Source: Candidatus Omnitrophota bacterium (GTDB lineage Bacteria; Omnitrophota; Gorgyraeia; 2-01-FULL-45-10). From it: DNA of 21,569 nt. The position numbers and the translations under genes were made by a program. A model generated the notes under the pieces. The model ran no database searches, had not been told where the DNA came from, and saw nothing but the letters and a program-made list of their open reading frames with translations. Each line of letters begins with the position of its first letter. Position 1 is the stretch's first letter. The stretch is from contig JAUYPN010000001.1 in assembly GCA_030695725.1 (NCBI GenBank), forward strand, positions 1-21,569. The letters are read 5' to 3'. Positions 21,449 to 21,569 of the stretch are shown piece after piece.

Positions 21449-21569
21449 CTAGATTATCTCTTCCTTACCCTCATCGCTCGGAAGTCTTCTTGCGGTATAT
21501 CTGCATGCGGGGAACTTCGTACAGCCGTAGAATATCCCGCGCGTCGAACGTCTCTCCACGAGCTCACCC
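21449..21569 (-). CDS. topA: DNA topoisomerase I, C-terminal zinc-ribbon end (partial)
   Basis: Only the last 39 codons and a TAG stop (21449-21451) are in the window. The peptide reads GELVERRSTRGIFYGC, then TKFPACRYTARRLPSDEG and KEEII. This is the second half of a topoisomerase C4 zinc ribbon (the pattern lvxRxxrxGxFxgCxxyPxCxxt), with both distal Cys residues present. The 2-base gap to xerC indicates one transcript. The assignment rests on a short fragment but is supported by the topA-xerC neighbourhood. Confidence 0.82.
   Translation of the reverse strand, partial: GELVERRSTRGIFYGCTKFPACRYTARRLPSDEGKEEII

Overview
All protein genes in this window lie on the minus strand. The content is core bacterial: a type IV pilus/type II secretion-like motor cluster, the rod-shape operon mreB-mreC-mreD-mrdA-rodA, aroA, an rluD-type pseudouridine synthase, lgt, a xerC/D recombinase and the tail of topA. 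The two pseudopilins share a CxANLxxI...WALD signature that I associate with PVC-group and Omnitrophota genomes. Together with the pil gene set and dense palindromic extragenic repeats, this suggests an uncultured Gram-negative diderm, most likely Candidatus Omnitrophota or a close relative. That placement is inference from memory, not a search.

Layout, in + coordinates (transcription runs right to left). 1-328 is a partial pseudopilin and 491-835 a complete one, each with its own sigma70-type promoter; a terminator follows the second. 985-8726 is a motor operon whose 5' gene is a membrane HAMP-GAF protein with a degenerate GGDEF domain. It is followed by pilT, a palindromic repeat, a stand-alone MshEN (GspE N-terminal) protein, two tandem pilB-type ATPases and pilC. 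8781-10508 is a radical SAM protein of the TIGR03960 type. 10509-11138 has no gene and is packed with palindromes. 11139-16443 is rodA, mrdA, mreD, mreC and mreB, tightly coupled and driven by a promoter whose -35 box contains the aroA stop codon. 16490-19453 is lgt, rluD and aroA. 19454-19793 and 20169-20576 are two more repeat-rich gaps around a small exported protein. 20577-21569 is xerC/D and the C-terminus of topA.

How the genes work together: the pil block encodes pilus extension (PilB), retraction (PilT), the inner-membrane platform (PilC) and filament subunits. It also carries domains normally tied to cyclic-di-GMP, here with altered key residues. The mre/mrdA/rodA block is the elongasome that builds lateral wall peptidoglycan. 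Lgt starts lipoprotein maturation, AroA serves the shikimate pathway, and Xer/TopA serve chromosome maintenance.

Most interesting: (1) a roughly 111-bp palindromic repeat sits in frame inside mrdA (PBP2), adding about 37 residues to the transpeptidase domain, and a relative of the same repeat lies between pilT and the MshEN gene; (2) a hairpin element with arms AGGCGG/CCGCCT occurs five times, only in the three gene-free gaps; (3) long imperfect palindromes of about 145 and 135 bp resemble non-autonomous mobile elements; (4) a stand-alone MshEN protein is co-transcribed with a degenerate GGDEF protein and two PilBs. I saw no tRNA, rRNA, CRISPR array or complete insertion sequence.
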